From assembly GCF_024198255.1 (NCBI RefSeq), contig NZ_JAJVKW010000003.1, positions 372,001 to 436,000 on the forward strand: a stretch of DNA of 64,000 nt, given 5' to 3'. Every line of letters begins with the position of its first letter. Position 1 is the stretch's first letter. Positions 42,178-51,137 of this stretch are shown here, in pieces. The position numbers were made by a program, and so were the translations under genes. The stretch comes from Myxococcus guangdongensis (GTDB taxonomy: Bacteria > Myxococcota > Myxococcia > Myxococcales > Myxococcaceae). Under the pieces are notes generated by a model. That model had not been told where the DNA came from, searched no databases, and worked only from the letters and a program-made list of their open reading frames with translations.

Positions 42178-42873
42178 TCGTGCGGACGATAATCTCCACC
42201 CGGTTGCAGGTGTCAACGGAGGGCGGAGGGGCCGCCCATCGGACCGACGATGCCCGTTCCCGGGGCGCGGGTGTCTGCCGGCGGCGGATGTCTCGCGGGA
42301 CACCGGAGGCAAGCAGGGGCTGCCAGTCGGGCGGAGGGGCCCACCTCGAGACGGCGGGAGTCCGTCGAGGACGGGTGTCAGGCAGGTGGGACGTGAATCC
42401 GCCGGATGCTGGCGAGGGCATTTCCGCCCAGCGAGTGGATGCTGCGCTTCGTGAGGGCGGGTGTCAGGCAGGTGGGATGTGAATCCGCCGGATGCTGGCG
42501 AGGGCATTTCTGCCCAGCGAGCGGATGCTGCGCTTCGTGAGAGCGGGTGTCAGGCAGGTGGGAGGCGAATCCGCCGGATGCTGGTGAGGGCATTTCTGCC
42601 CAGCGAGTGGCTGCTGCTCTCCGAGCCGTGGCAGGTGTCAGTCGAGCGCGAGTACGCGTCCGGACACTGGCGGCAGAAGGTTTTTCGCGAGGTGCGTTGG
42701 TGTCCCGTGGGTCATGTGCCTGGAGGGCATGTGTCGGATGGAAGAGGGTTCATCCCGCGAAGACTTGTCCTGGCGCGAGTTTGTCGGCGCACGGGGTGTT
42801 GGCGATCGGGCGGAGATGGCCCGGCCGCCGTGTGTCCTGGGGCGAGTGCTAGCATCAGGCGCGAGGGGGACGG
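42178..42873. other. 696-base non-coding gap containing a tandem repeat
   Basis: No convincing gene is found here. The left part holds GGTGTC-containing segments that resemble single degenerate units of the 86-bp repeat. The right part, before the start at 42874, shows no clear promoter. Open frames that cross the gap change register at each repeat unit and are not supported. Confidence 0.6.
42371..42620. repeat. 86-bp tandem repeat, about 2.9 copies
   Basis: Corresponding bases GAATCCGCCGGATGCTGG occur at 42395, 42481 and 42567, exactly 86 bases apart, with only a few differences between copies. The period is not a multiple of three, so it is not a protein repeat. It lies between divergently oriented genes (leucine-rich protein and the metalloprotease operon). 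Short degenerate pieces (GGTGTC...) lie at both edges. Each unit includes short inverted pairs such as ATCC/GGAT and CGCC/GGCG. Confidence 0.85.
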
Positions 42874-43479
42874 ATGCGCGCGCGAGCAGGCTTGATGGGT
42901 GTGGTGCTGGGCGCGGTGCTCGTCTCCTTGGGCATCTGCGTCTCGGTGCCACCCGGGCGTGAGGCGCCAGCCGCGGAGCCGCTTCCCGTGGCCACGCCCC
43001 CGTCACCCGTGATGAAGGACCCTCCGAAGGCGATGCCGGAGCCCGCGCTCCGTGTGGAGCAGGTGAAGGGCGCGGCCGGAGCGACGGTCCAGGTCGCGGG
43101 GCTGGCGCCCGCGGACTCCGCGCTGACGCGCTTCGCGAAGGAGGCGTTGGTGCCGCTGACGGCGGAGGAGCAGGCGCTGCTGCGCGAGGAGTCGGTGGAT
43201 GACCTGTCGGCGCTCGTGGCGCGCACGGAGCGGGCCTTCCTGGACGCCACCCCCGAGACGCGCGCGCGACTGGAGCGGCGCTACCTCGCGGCGCTCGACC
43301 TGGTCGCGAAGCTCTCCGCGCCTCCCACGGAGGACACGCGGGCGCGCGAGGTGGATGCGCGCTACCGGCAGGCGCTCGCCCGGGAGCAGGAGAAGTGGCG
43401 GGAGCTCTCACCCGAGGAGCGGGCCCGCGCGCAGGACACGTTCAAGGAATGGTTCTTCCAGGGGGAGCAGACGCGATGA
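42874..43479 (+). CDS. exported or membrane-anchored hypothetical protein
   Basis: The protein has 201 residues. The N-terminus has a signal or anchor segment (GLMGVVLGAVLVSLGICVSV). A Pro/Ala-rich spacer is followed by a helical, charged C-terminal domain (LTAEEQALLREESVDDLSALVARTERAFLDA, EKWRELSPEERARAQDTFKEWFF), perhaps coiled coil. Its stop overlaps the start of the metalloprotease gene in ATGA, so the two are translationally coupled. It may be a propeptide-like chaperone or secretion helper for that protease; this is inference. Confidence 0.8.
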   Translation: MRARAGLMGVVLGAVLVSLGICVSVPPGREAPAAEPLPVATPPSPVMKDPPKAMPEPALRVEQVKGAAGATVQVAGLAPADSALTRFAKEALVPLTAEEQALLREESVDDLSALVARTERAFLDATPETRARLERRYLAALDLVAKLSAPPTEDTRAREVDARYRQALAREQEKWRELSPEERARAQDTFKEWFFQGEQTR

Positions 43480-45239
43480 AGGGTTTCATGGGAGCGCTGC
43501 GCGCGGTGGTGCTGCTGGCGCCGATGCTGGCGTGGGCGGGTCCGCACTACGTGGCCTCGCGGGACTGGGGCAGCTTCATCTGGTTGAGCACCTGGCTGGA
43601 GGCTGGACAGAGCTACACGTTCGAGACGCGAGAGCTCTCGGGCTCCGCGCCGGACACGGTGCTGCACGTGCTGCGTGACAGGAACGGCTGGAGCCAGGTG
43701 GCCGTGGGCGATGACTGTCTGGGCGGGACGCGCTCGTGTGTGACCTTCGTGGCACCGGACACGGGCTACTACCGCGTCTGGGTGCGCGCCTACGCGGACG
43801 GGCGCGGTGGCACGACGAGCGTGTATCGCAACAACGAGCGCGTCCTGACGAATCAGCCCTTCGGGGGCGTGCCGTTGCTCTTCGCATGGAACGCGAAGGA
43901 CACCTTCCGGGCCTCGGCGACCACGCCGGGAAGCGGGGACCACCTGCTCTTCCTGCTGCGCTCCAACACGGAGTACCTGCAGCACGATGACGACAGCGGT
44001 CCCAAGTACTACCCGCTCATCACGGCGGCGAGCACGCAGAACGTGGGCACGCAGCGCGTGGTGGTGGGCCGCTACCCCGGGAGCACGGGCATGGCGAGCT
44101 TCATCCACGACGAGGAGCTGTGGTCCACCATCTTCGACGACAACGACGATGACGAGGATGGACTGTCGGACGCGCTGGAGTCGCTCATGGGGCTGCAAGC
44201 CGACGAGGAGGACTCGGATGAGGACGGCATCCCGGACACGCTGGAGGTGTTCGGCAACGACGGCTACTCCTTCTCCGAGTGGGGGAGTCCCACGAAGCGG
44301 GACATCTTCGTGGAGGTGGACTGGATGCAGCACCCGACCAACCCGTACCTCACCCGGCAGCCGTACACGGGGCTGGTGGCGGACGCGGCGGCGGTGTTCG
44401 CGCAGGACTCGGGTGGGAGCGTGCGGCTGCATGCCCTCATCGACACGCCGCTGCCGTGGAGCGAGGTGGTCTGTTACGGGAGCTGCACGGGCGGCGTGGA
44501 CTTCTATTCGCTGAAGCAAAACCACTTCTCGTCGACGAATCCGGAGCGCCGGCCGTACTTCCACTATGCGATGTGGGCGTACCGGCACACGAGCCTCAGC
44601 ACGTGTTCCTCGGGCAAGGCGGAGATGCTGGGCAATGACATCATCGTCAGCCTGGGCTGCTTCAGCAGCCCGAGCATCCAGGAGCAGCGCGGCACCTTCA
44701 TCCACGAGCTGGGCCACAACCTGGACCTGGACCACAACGGCAACGACGTGGGGGGACAGTACAGCGTGGTCCACGACAGCGTGATGAACTACCGCTACCA
44801 GTTCACGGGCGTGAGCCACTCTGGCTGGCACTCGTACTCGTTTGGCGACAACGGCTGCGCGACCTGTGGTTCCTCGCCGAAGTACGAGTGTGTCTCCTGT
44901 CGGGACGGGTTCCTCGGATGCAGCTTCCCGGGGTGCGGCTCCTGTGACTGCGACGTGGGGGAGTGGGGCTCGCTGGAGGTCGACTTCACCGACGACGGGG
45001 ATGCGGATGACGGCGCGGGGCGCGGCGTGAAGCGTTCGCTGCTGACGCGGTACGCACCGGATGACAAGGGTGGGCCCGCGCGCTTCCAGCCTCGGGTGCC
45101 GCACGAGGAGCGCTCGGTGAGTCGCAGACGTGAGGATGTCCGGCGCAAGCGGGAGCGATGGGTGGCGAGAGGGCGGGTGGAGGGGCGGGACTTCCACGTG
45201 TCCGAGGACGGGACGATGCTGTACGCGGAGTGCCTCTGA
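43476..45239 (+). CDS. secreted zinc metalloprotease with calcium-binding acidic repeats
   Basis: The protein has 587 residues. A signal peptide (ALRAVVLLAPMLAWA-G) precedes an N-terminal beta-sandwich of pre-peptidase type (about 20-110; TFVAPDTGYYRVWV). Two acidic thrombospondin-type-3 calcium loops (DDNDDDEDGLSDALE and DSDEDGIPDTLE) follow. The catalytic motif is HELGHNLDLDH with a Met-turn at SVMNYRY, placing it in the metzincin clan. A Cys-rich part (CATCGSSPKYECVSC...CGSCDC) and a basic C-terminal tail follow. It probably degrades protein outside the cell. GGGGGAG lies eight bases upstream of ATG 43476. Confidence 0.92.
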   Translation: MKGFMGALRAVVLLAPMLAWAGPHYVASRDWGSFIWLSTWLEAGQSYTFETRELSGSAPDTVLHVLRDRNGWSQVAVGDDCLGGTRSCVTFVAPDTGYYRVWVRAYADGRGGTTSVYRNNERVLTNQPFGGVPLLFAWNAKDTFRASATTPGSGDHLLFLLRSNTEYLQHDDDSGPKYYPLITAASTQNVGTQRVVVGRYPGSTGMASFIHDEELWSTIFDDNDDDEDGLSDALESLMGLQADEEDSDEDGIPDTLEVFGNDGYSFSEWGSPTKRDIFVEVDWMQHPTNPYLTRQPYTGLVADAAAVFAQDSGGSVRLHALIDTPLPWSEVVCYGSCTGGVDFYSLKQNHFSSTNPERRPYFHYAMWAYRHTSLSTCSSGKAEMLGNDIIVSLGCFSSPSIQEQRGTFIHELGHNLDLDHNGNDVGGQYSVVHDSVMNYRYQFTGVSHSGWHSYSFGDNGCATCGSSPKYECVSCRDGFLGCSFPGCGSCDCDVGEWGSLEVDFTDDGDADDGAGRGVKRSLLTRYAPDDKGGPARFQPRVPHEERSVSRRREDVRRKRERWVARGRVEGRDFHVSEDGTMLYAECL

Positions 45240-45356
45240 TGGCCTCGGACTGGAGGTCAGGCGGGATGACGCGACGCGGGCCTCGCGAGGCGCATCGAAG
45301 TGGCTCCACGCTCGCGTCGCGCGTGTCCTCGTCTGAACGATGAAAGGGCATCCGTG

Positions 45357-46343
45357 ATGACGAGGAGCGAGGTCTCGCGTGACGAGAGGAGGGGGAGCGC
45401 TTCATCGCGCGTCCTCATCGCGAGTGGGGGGCTGGTGTTGGCGCTCGTCCACACCGCGTGCTTGTCACGGACAGAGCCTGCTCGGTCGGATGCGGGAGTG
45501 CCGTCCACGACAGCGTCAGGTGGCTCTGTGCCTCTTTTGAGCGACGGAGCCCGTGTGCCTGTCGTCGAGACCGCGAGGGCTTCAGCGGGTGTGCGGTCGG
45601 AGGTCCGGGGGGCCGGTGACGGGGCATCGTCGCCCACGCGGAGCTCATCCGCGACGACGGAGCCACCTGGGGCCTGTGACGGGTTGTGGCGAGAGGCGAG
45701 GGTGGAGGTCGCCTTCAAGGAGGAGCCGGAGACGCGTTCGCTCGAGCGCGCGGGTCCCCGACTGGAGCGACGGTTCCAGGTGGCCCGACAGCTTCGAGGG
45801 GCCTACCGTCACGCGGACCAGTGGGCCTCGGTGCTGGAGTACGCGACAGGCGACGTGCGCGGAGGCGTGAGCTATGGGCTCACGGTGCCGGACGTCCTGG
45901 CGGACCTGACGGGAAGGACGGTGGCGTGGACCAGTCACCGTGAGCCCGCGAGTTGTCTGTCCAGTGAGGGTGAGCAACCCGCGCTCCTCGCGGGGGACAC
46001 GCTCCGAGACGCGCAGGGGCGCTTGCTGTTGCTCACGGTGCCGAGCGCGCCGACCACGCCGGACGGAGAGGTCTTGTTGCCACCGGGGCTCGTGCCGGAG
46101 CTGAAGGTGCAGTGGGAGCTGGCGGACTGTGAAGCGAAGAAGGGCGAGCGGACTCGTGGCGCGAGGCTCCGCTTCGAGAGCCCAGGCGACACTGTCTCTG
46201 TCTCCGTCGGAGAGACGAAGCCGCTGGTGTTGAAGGGCCTCCGCTACGAGGTGCGTGTCGCCAGGGCCCGAGCAGATGCCTCGGACCGATGCGGCCAGGC
46301 GGTGTTCGCGCTGTTCCGCGAGGGCATGCGCGAGCGTCTCTAG
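45357..46343 (+). CDS. lipoprotein of unknown function
   Basis: The protein has 328 residues. ATG 45357 has AAGGG eight bases upstream. The signal sequence (LIASGGLVLALVHTAC) ends in a lipobox-like HTAC. A disordered Ser/Thr/Gly spacer of about 70 residues precedes a folded domain with conserved-looking cysteines (GACDGLW, ASCLSS, ADCEAKKG, DRCGQAVFAL) that suggest two disulphides. No family is recognised. It follows the metalloprotease operon by 117 bases on the same strand and could be cotranscribed. Confidence 0.8.
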   Translation: MTRSEVSRDERRGSASSRVLIASGGLVLALVHTACLSRTEPARSDAGVPSTTASGGSVPLLSDGARVPVVETARASAGVRSEVRGAGDGASSPTRSSSATTEPPGACDGLWREARVEVAFKEEPETRSLERAGPRLERRFQVARQLRGAYRHADQWASVLEYATGDVRGGVSYGLTVPDVLADLTGRTVAWTSHREPASCLSSEGEQPALLAGDTLRDAQGRLLLLTVPSAPTTPDGEVLLPPGLVPELKVQWELADCEAKKGERTRGARLRFESPGDTVSVSVGETKPLVLKGLRYEVRVARARADASDRCGQAVFALFREGMRERL

Positions 46344-46354
46344 ATGTGGAGACC

Positions 46355-46879
46355 TCAGCCCACCACGTACAGCCGGTGGGGAACGTCTCCCGTCCCGTAG
46401 GGGACGGTGCGCTCGAAGCGAAGCCCCAGCCGCTCCGCCACGCGCACGGACGGCACGTTGTCGGGATGGATGATGGCGACCAGTGGGACGTCCGGCAGGT
46501 GCAGCCGCGCCTTTTCCACCGCCACCCGACTCACCTCGGTCGCGAACCCCGAGCCCCACGCGGACGGGAAGAACCGATAGGCCAGGTTCAACACCGTCCG
46601 CCCCTCGAGTGGCTTGTGCCGCACGCCGCCGACTCCCACGATGACGCCGGGCGCCTCGCGTCGCTCTACCGCCCAATACCCCACGCCCCGCTCGGCCCAA
46701 TCCCCCAGCCACCGCGACAGCAGCTCCCGCGCTTCTTCCCGCGTGCTCATGGCCGCGGAGGCATCGACGAGGTTCGTCCGCGGGTCGCTGTGCAGCTCGA
46801 ACATCGCCTCCACGTCGCTCTCGCGGAAGGCGCGCAGCCGCAGCCGCTCGGTGTCCACCTGCTCCAGGCCGTGAATCAT
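46355..46879 (-). CDS. GNAT N-acetyltransferase, RimJ/RimL type
   Basis: The protein has 174 residues from ATG 46879. The N-terminal strand TERLRLRAFRESDVEAMFEL and the later blocks GVIVGVGGVRHK, LAYRFFPSAWGSGFATEVSRVAVEKA and HPDNVPSVRVAERLGLRFERT are the four GNAT motifs of the RimJ/L (PF13302) group. The enzymes transfer acetyl from acetyl-CoA to N-terminal amines or small amines in the cytoplasm. The coenzyme-A loop is WGSGFA rather than the usual GxGxG/A. Converges with the lipoprotein gene with only 11 bases between stops. Confidence 0.9.
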   Translation of the reverse strand: MIHGLEQVDTERLRLRAFRESDVEAMFELHSDPRTNLVDASAAMSTREEARELLSRWLGDWAERGVGYWAVERREAPGVIVGVGGVRHKPLEGRTVLNLAYRFFPSAWGSGFATEVSRVAVEKARLHLPDVPLVAIIHPDNVPSVRVAERLGLRFERTVPYGTGDVPHRLYVVG

Positions 46880-46940
46880 GCACGCATCCTGGTTCAGTGA
46901 CCTCCCGCCCACCACCGACTTCGCACCCGCACAGCAAGTC

Positions 46941-47759
46941 TCAGGCGGGCAGGTTCGTCAGCTTCGGGACCGGGAGGCTCCTGAGCGTGGCGCCCAGGTC
47001 GAACGTGTGGCGGTGGAAGGCGCGAAGGAAGTCCAGCGCGGGCACCCGGGTCGACGCGGGTCTTTGAGGACGGCTCCAGTCTCGGGGTGTGCGCGCGTGG
47101 ACCTCGATGGCGTCCAGGAAGGGAAGCACGTCGTGCACCCCCATCAACAGCCGGAGTGAGTCGTCGCCGTGGAAGACCGTGTGGCGCCGACCATCGTGCC
47201 CGAGTCGTTTGCTCCAGCCCTTGGCGGAGGCTCGCTTGAGGTACCCGTTGAAAGCCTTCTGCCCTCCAGCGATGCGCAACAGTCGCCGCAGCAGTTGCGC
47301 CATCACCCCCCGTTCGGAGCGCCACCGGTTCTGGCTGACCCATCGCCGGGCTTCCCAGGAGGCCAGCTCCGCGGTGCTCATGAAATGCTCGTCGCCACGC
47401 AAATGGTCGAGCGCGTGGGCGCCGATGAGGCCCTCCGGCACGACGCCTCGGATGCGACTCAGGCGGGAGTCCCTCGGCTCATCGGCGGTGCGGTGCTTCG
47501 CCCAGCGAAGGAAGGGGCTCACCTTGTCGGACTGGCGCCGACGGTTCACCATCTGGCGCATCTCCACCGTGGAGTCCGCGTCCACCTCGGCGCAGCCCTC
47601 GAAGAAGTCCGGGTCACTCACCATCCGGGCGACGTGGACCCTGACCGTGCGTCGGGTGCTCCGGCTCGCGTGGGTTCGATGCTGCCGGGCCTTCTCCCTC
47701 CACTGCGAGGGCAACAGGCTGCGCGCCATCTGCAAGGACTTCTCGTCACCGTAGAGCAT
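46941..47759 (-). CDS. hypothetical protein, Arg-rich
   Basis: The protein has 272 residues from ATG 47759, with GGAGGG six bases upstream (an ATG at 47795 is less well placed). It has no signal peptide or membrane segment. It is rich in Arg, Leu and His, and mostly helical. No family is recognised. An FFEGCAEVDAD segment and the invariant-looking GYLKRASAKGWSK might serve as search seeds. It lies alone between the acetyltransferase and pilT-like genes, on the same strand. Confidence 0.72.
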   Translation of the reverse strand: MLYGDEKSLQMARSLLPSQWREKARQHRTHASRSTRRTVRVHVARMVSDPDFFEGCAEVDADSTVEMRQMVNRRRQSDKVSPFLRWAKHRTADEPRDSRLSRIRGVVPEGLIGAHALDHLRGDEHFMSTAELASWEARRWVSQNRWRSERGVMAQLLRRLLRIAGGQKAFNGYLKRASAKGWSKRLGHDGRRHTVFHGDDSLRLLMGVHDVLPFLDAIEVHARTPRDWSRPQRPASTRVPALDFLRAFHRHTFDLGATLRSLPVPKLTNLPA

Positions 47760-47814
47760 GTCGCCCTCCCGCGGGCGCGAGGGACGAAATGCCACGGCAT
47801 TCCTGACGCGGGCG

Positions 47815-48918
47815 CTACGCCTTCATCGACTCCGGCAGCACCCAGTCCGGCTTGAGCCGCTGGATGACCTTGGCCAGGTTCTCCTTGTCCTGGGCCTTCT
47901 CCAGCGCCGCCTCGGGCGTGATGACGTTGTCGCGCACCATGCGCTCCAGGTGCATGTCCAACGTCTGCATGCCCTGGCCCTGGCCCGCCTGCATCTTGGA
48001 CGCAATCTGGAAGACCTTGCCCTCGCGAATCATCGCCGCGATGGCCGCGCCGCCCACCAGGATTTCCAGCGCCGCCACGCGGCCCTTGCCGTCCGCCGTC
48101 TTGATGAGCTGCTGGGCGACGATGCCCGCGAGGCTCTCCGCGAGCATGCCCCGCACCTGCGCCTGCTCGTCCGCGGGGAACGAGTTGATGATGCGGTCGA
48201 TGGTCGCCGGCGCGCTGTTGGTGTGCACCGTGGCGAACACCAGCACGCCGAAGCTCGCGAGCTGGAGCGCCAGCTTCATCGTCTCGTTCGTGCGCAACTC
48301 GCCGATGAGGATGACGTTGGGGTCCTCGCGGCCCGCCGAGCGGATGGCCGTGGCGAAGCTCGACGCGTGCGGGCCCACTTCCCGGTGCGTCACCTGCGCC
48401 TTCGCGGACTCGTGGACGAACTCCACCGGGTCCTCGATGGTGAGGATGTGCGCCGGGCGCGTCTGGTTGATGTGGTTCACCATGCCCGCGAGCGTGGTGG
48501 ACTTGCCGCTGCCCGTCGGCCCCGTCACCAGCACCAGGCCGCTGCGACGCTCGGCCAGCTTGCGCACGATTTCGGGCGTCTTCAGGTCGTCGAGCGTGAG
48601 CACCTTGCTCGGAATGGTGCGGAACACCGCGCCCAGGCCCGTCTGCTTGTAGAAGTAGTTCGCGCGGAAGCGCGCCTTCGTCCCGTAGCCGTAGGCGAAG
48701 TCGAGGTCCAGCTCCTCGACGATCTGCCGCTTCTGCGCCGGGTTGACGATTTCGAAGAGCAGCCCTTCCAGCTCCTGCGTCGTCAGCGCCGCCTCGCGCA
48801 GGGGCGTCAGCTCGCCGCGGATGCGGCCCATGGGGGGATAGCCGACGCTCAGGTGCAGGTCGCTGCCCTTCTGCTCCAGCAGGATGTCGAAGAACTGGGC
48901 GATGCGTGGCGTGTTCAT
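47815..48918 (-). CDS. PilT-family twitching-motility ATPase
   Basis: The protein has 367 residues. The PilT N-terminal PAS-like domain (KGSDLHLSVGYPPMGRIRGEL) leads to Walker A GPTGSGKSTT (about 131-140), the Asp box (ILTIEDPVEFVH), Walker B (VILIGELRTNET) and His box (VFATVHTNSA). An AIRNLIRE-like block is present as AIAAMIREGK. Members are hexameric motors that retract type IV pili at the inner-membrane base. The pilus genes are not in this window. It starts one base downstream of the upstream PilT-like gene's stop, so the two are one operon and may form mixed rings or act in sequence. Confidence 0.95.
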   Translation of the reverse strand: MNTPRIAQFFDILLEQKGSDLHLSVGYPPMGRIRGELTPLREAALTTQELEGLLFEIVNPAQKRQIVEELDLDFAYGYGTKARFRANYFYKQTGLGAVFRTIPSKVLTLDDLKTPEIVRKLAERRSGLVLVTGPTGSGKSTTLAGMVNHINQTRPAHILTIEDPVEFVHESAKAQVTHREVGPHASSFATAIRSAGREDPNVILIGELRTNETMKLALQLASFGVLVFATVHTNSAPATIDRIINSFPADEQAQVRGMLAESLAGIVAQQLIKTADGKGRVAALEILVGGAAIAAMIREGKVFQIASKMQAGQGQGMQTLDMHLERMVRDNVITPEAALEKAQDKENLAKVIQRLKPDWVLPESMKA

Positions 48919-48919
48919 C

Positions 48920-50848
48920 TCAGCCCCCCTTCCTTCCCATCAGCGAGCCCATCTTGCTGAGCAGCCGCGCGCTGTCCTGTGGCGTCTCCGGCGCGGCCAC
49001 CGACGTGCCCGGCCTGCGTCCCGTCACCACCGCCTCCAGCTCGTCCGGGTTGTCCACGAAGCCCTTCGCCACCTCCAGCTTCACCTTGCCCGCGCGCACC
49101 AGGTCCGCCATCGAGTCCTCGAAGCGGACGATGCCCAGGCTCTTGCCGCGCTGCTGGAGCGAGGGAATCTGGTACGTCTTGTTGTCGCGGATGAGGTTGC
49201 CCAGCGCCACGGAGCCCGGCAGCACCTCCGCCGCGGCCACCATGCTCTTGCCGTCCGCGCTCGCCATCAGCCGCTGGCTGACGATGAGGCGCAAGCCGCT
49301 CGACAGGGACAGGCGCACCTGCTGCTGGTCCGCGGGCGGGAACAGGTCGATGAGCCGGTCGATGGTCTTCGCCGCGCTCGGCGTGTTCATGGTGCTGATG
49401 AGCAGGTGGCCCGTCTCCGCGGCCGCCAACGCCATGCGCACCGTCTCCGTGTCGCGCAGCTCGCCCACGACGATGACGTCCGGGTCCTCGCGGAGGCTGC
49501 CCTTGAGCGCGCTGGCGAAGGTGCGCGTGTGCCCGCCCACCTCGCGCTGGCTGATGAGCGCCTTCTTGCGCGGGTGCACGAACTCGACCGGGTCCTCCAC
49601 GGTGAGGATGTGGTGGGACGTGTGGCTGTTGATGAGGTCCACCAGCGCGGCCAGGGTGCTCGTCTTGCCATGGCCGGACGGGCCGGTGATGACGATGAGG
49701 CCCTGGTGGTGGTGGGTGGCCTTCGCGATGTCCTGAGGCAGGCCGAGCGACTCCAGCGTGGGGATGTCGCGGGCGATGACGCGGAAGGTGCCCTTGAGGC
49801 CCGTGCGGTGGCGCGAGACGTTGACGCGGAAGCGCCCCATCTCCGGCGAGTCGAGCGAGAAGTCGCAGCTGCCGTCGCGCTCGAGCACGGCGCGCAGCCG
49901 CTCCGGCACCACGGGCAGCAGCATGCCCTCCACGCGCGCGGCGTCGAGCACGCCGCCCTGGGGCACGAGGTCTCCGGCGAGGCGGAAGAGCACGGGGCGC
50001 TCGGCCACCACGTGCACGTCGCTGGCCCGCACGCTCCGGCCCTGCTCCAGCACCACCGCCAGGTCCCGGGCCCCACCCGTCAGCCGCGACGCCGCGAGGT
50101 TCCGCGCGGCCTCTTGCGTTCCCGAGCTCGAATACCCGCCTTGCGAGGGGGACTGCACCGCGGCGCCCTGCGGAGCGGCCTGCGCACCGTGGCCCGCGGA
50201 AGTGCCCTGCGCGCCGTAACCCATCGAGGCGCCCGGTGACGTGGCCTGTCCCGCGGTGCCCTGCGCGCCGTAACCGGCCGAGGCACCTGGTGACGTGGCC
50301 TGCGCGCCGGAGCTCCCGGTGGCCACGTTCCTGGCGGTGGCCTGGGCCCCGTACCCGGCCGCGGTGCCCGGCGTCGCCGGTCCCGCGCCTTGCGCGGCAT
50401 ATCCCGTCGAAGCGCTCGGTGCGCCGTACCCGGCCGCTCCCTGTGCGGCGGTCTGCCCCGCGCCCTGCACGGCCGCGGTGGAAGCTCGCGCGGTTGCTGG
50501 AGCCGCTGCAGTCGGAGCCGCCGCTGCCGCCGGAGCGGCGCCAGCCTCCGCCGCGCGCGACAGCCTCAGGTGCATGAGGTCGCCCCGACGCTGGGCGGCG
50601 ATGGACAGCGCGCCCAACCCGTTGGCGTTGACGGACCACTGCGACGGCGCATCCGAGACGGTGGAGGCCCGGGCCACGCCCACCATGGCCTGCAGCGCCC
50701 GCACGACGTCCTCCGTCGTCACCGCCGCCGGGTCCACCGGCTCATATCCACCGCTCCCCCGAATCATGGGCGGTCGGCCCGTGGCCAGGGTCAGCTCCGT
50801 CACTCCAGGCCGCGACAGATGGCGCAACAGCTCAGCAAGGGGTCTCAT
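48920..50848 (-). CDS. PilT-like ATPase with duplicated N-terminal domain and Ala/Gly-rich linker
   Basis: The protein has 642 residues from ATG 50848. Residues 1-98 look like a degenerate PilT N-terminal domain (LAELLRHLSRPGVTELTLATGRPPMIRG). Residues about 99-248 are an Ala/Gly/Gln/Ser linker with repeats of YGAQGT and ATSPGAS. Residues 260-375 are a second N-terminal-type domain (ASDVHVVAERPVLFRLAGDLV). The ATPase follows with Walker A GPSGHGKTST (389-398), the Asp box ILTVEDPVEFVH, Walker B VIVVGELRDTET and a His-box position without His (LISTMNTPSA). The usual His is replaced, so activity should be checked. Probably an accessory pilus motor (PilU-like) acting with its neighbour. Confidence 0.9.
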   Translation of the reverse strand: MRPLAELLRHLSRPGVTELTLATGRPPMIRGSGGYEPVDPAAVTTEDVVRALQAMVGVARASTVSDAPSQWSVNANGLGALSIAAQRRGDLMHLRLSRAAEAGAAPAAAAAPTAAAPATARASTAAVQGAGQTAAQGAAGYGAPSASTGYAAQGAGPATPGTAAGYGAQATARNVATGSSGAQATSPGASAGYGAQGTAGQATSPGASMGYGAQGTSAGHGAQAAPQGAAVQSPSQGGYSSSGTQEAARNLAASRLTGGARDLAVVLEQGRSVRASDVHVVAERPVLFRLAGDLVPQGGVLDAARVEGMLLPVVPERLRAVLERDGSCDFSLDSPEMGRFRVNVSRHRTGLKGTFRVIARDIPTLESLGLPQDIAKATHHHQGLIVITGPSGHGKTSTLAALVDLINSHTSHHILTVEDPVEFVHPRKKALISQREVGGHTRTFASALKGSLREDPDVIVVGELRDTETVRMALAAAETGHLLISTMNTPSAAKTIDRLIDLFPPADQQQVRLSLSSGLRLIVSQRLMASADGKSMVAAAEVLPGSVALGNLIRDNKTYQIPSLQQRGKSLGIVRFEDSMADLVRAGKVKLEVAKGFVDNPDELEAVVTGRRPGTSVAAPETPQDSARLLSKMGSLMGRKGG

Positions 50849-51092
50849 GCGGAAGTCGACTCGGGCTGGGACGAAGCGCGGAGCGCGGGGGGTGGTCCAC
50901 AGGATAGTCGACAACGCCTCGAATGCGCCCATCCCCCAGGTCCAGCCAGGCGCTTCTTCCCACCGCTCGCCACGCCCGCCTGCCTTCGCCACGCACAGTG
51001 GGCCCCACACCCACCTGTCAGAAGTGGACGGAGTCGCTTCGCCAGGGTGGGGGAGGGAGCTCCGGGGCCCTCGCGGGCCCGCTCGGAGCGGG

Positions 51093-51117
51093 GGCGGGAG
51101 GCACGCTTCCTCCCGCC
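51093..51117 (-). terminator. hairpin after acetyltransferase gene
   Basis: Nine-base perfect arms GGCGGGAGG/CCTCCCGCC with a seven-base loop begin 21 bases beyond the stop of the acetyltransferase at 51138. A second stem GGGCCC/GGGCCC lies just beyond. The pair probably ends that transcript before the pilT-like genes. No U-tract. Confidence 0.5.
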
Positions 51118-51137
51118 GGGTGCGCGACAGACGTGGG

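Noticed and set aside
42378..42895. Short open frames on both strands in the 86-bp repeat region
   Set aside because: The unit is 86 bp, not a multiple of three, so each frame changes register between copies. No ribosome-binding site or domain is seen.
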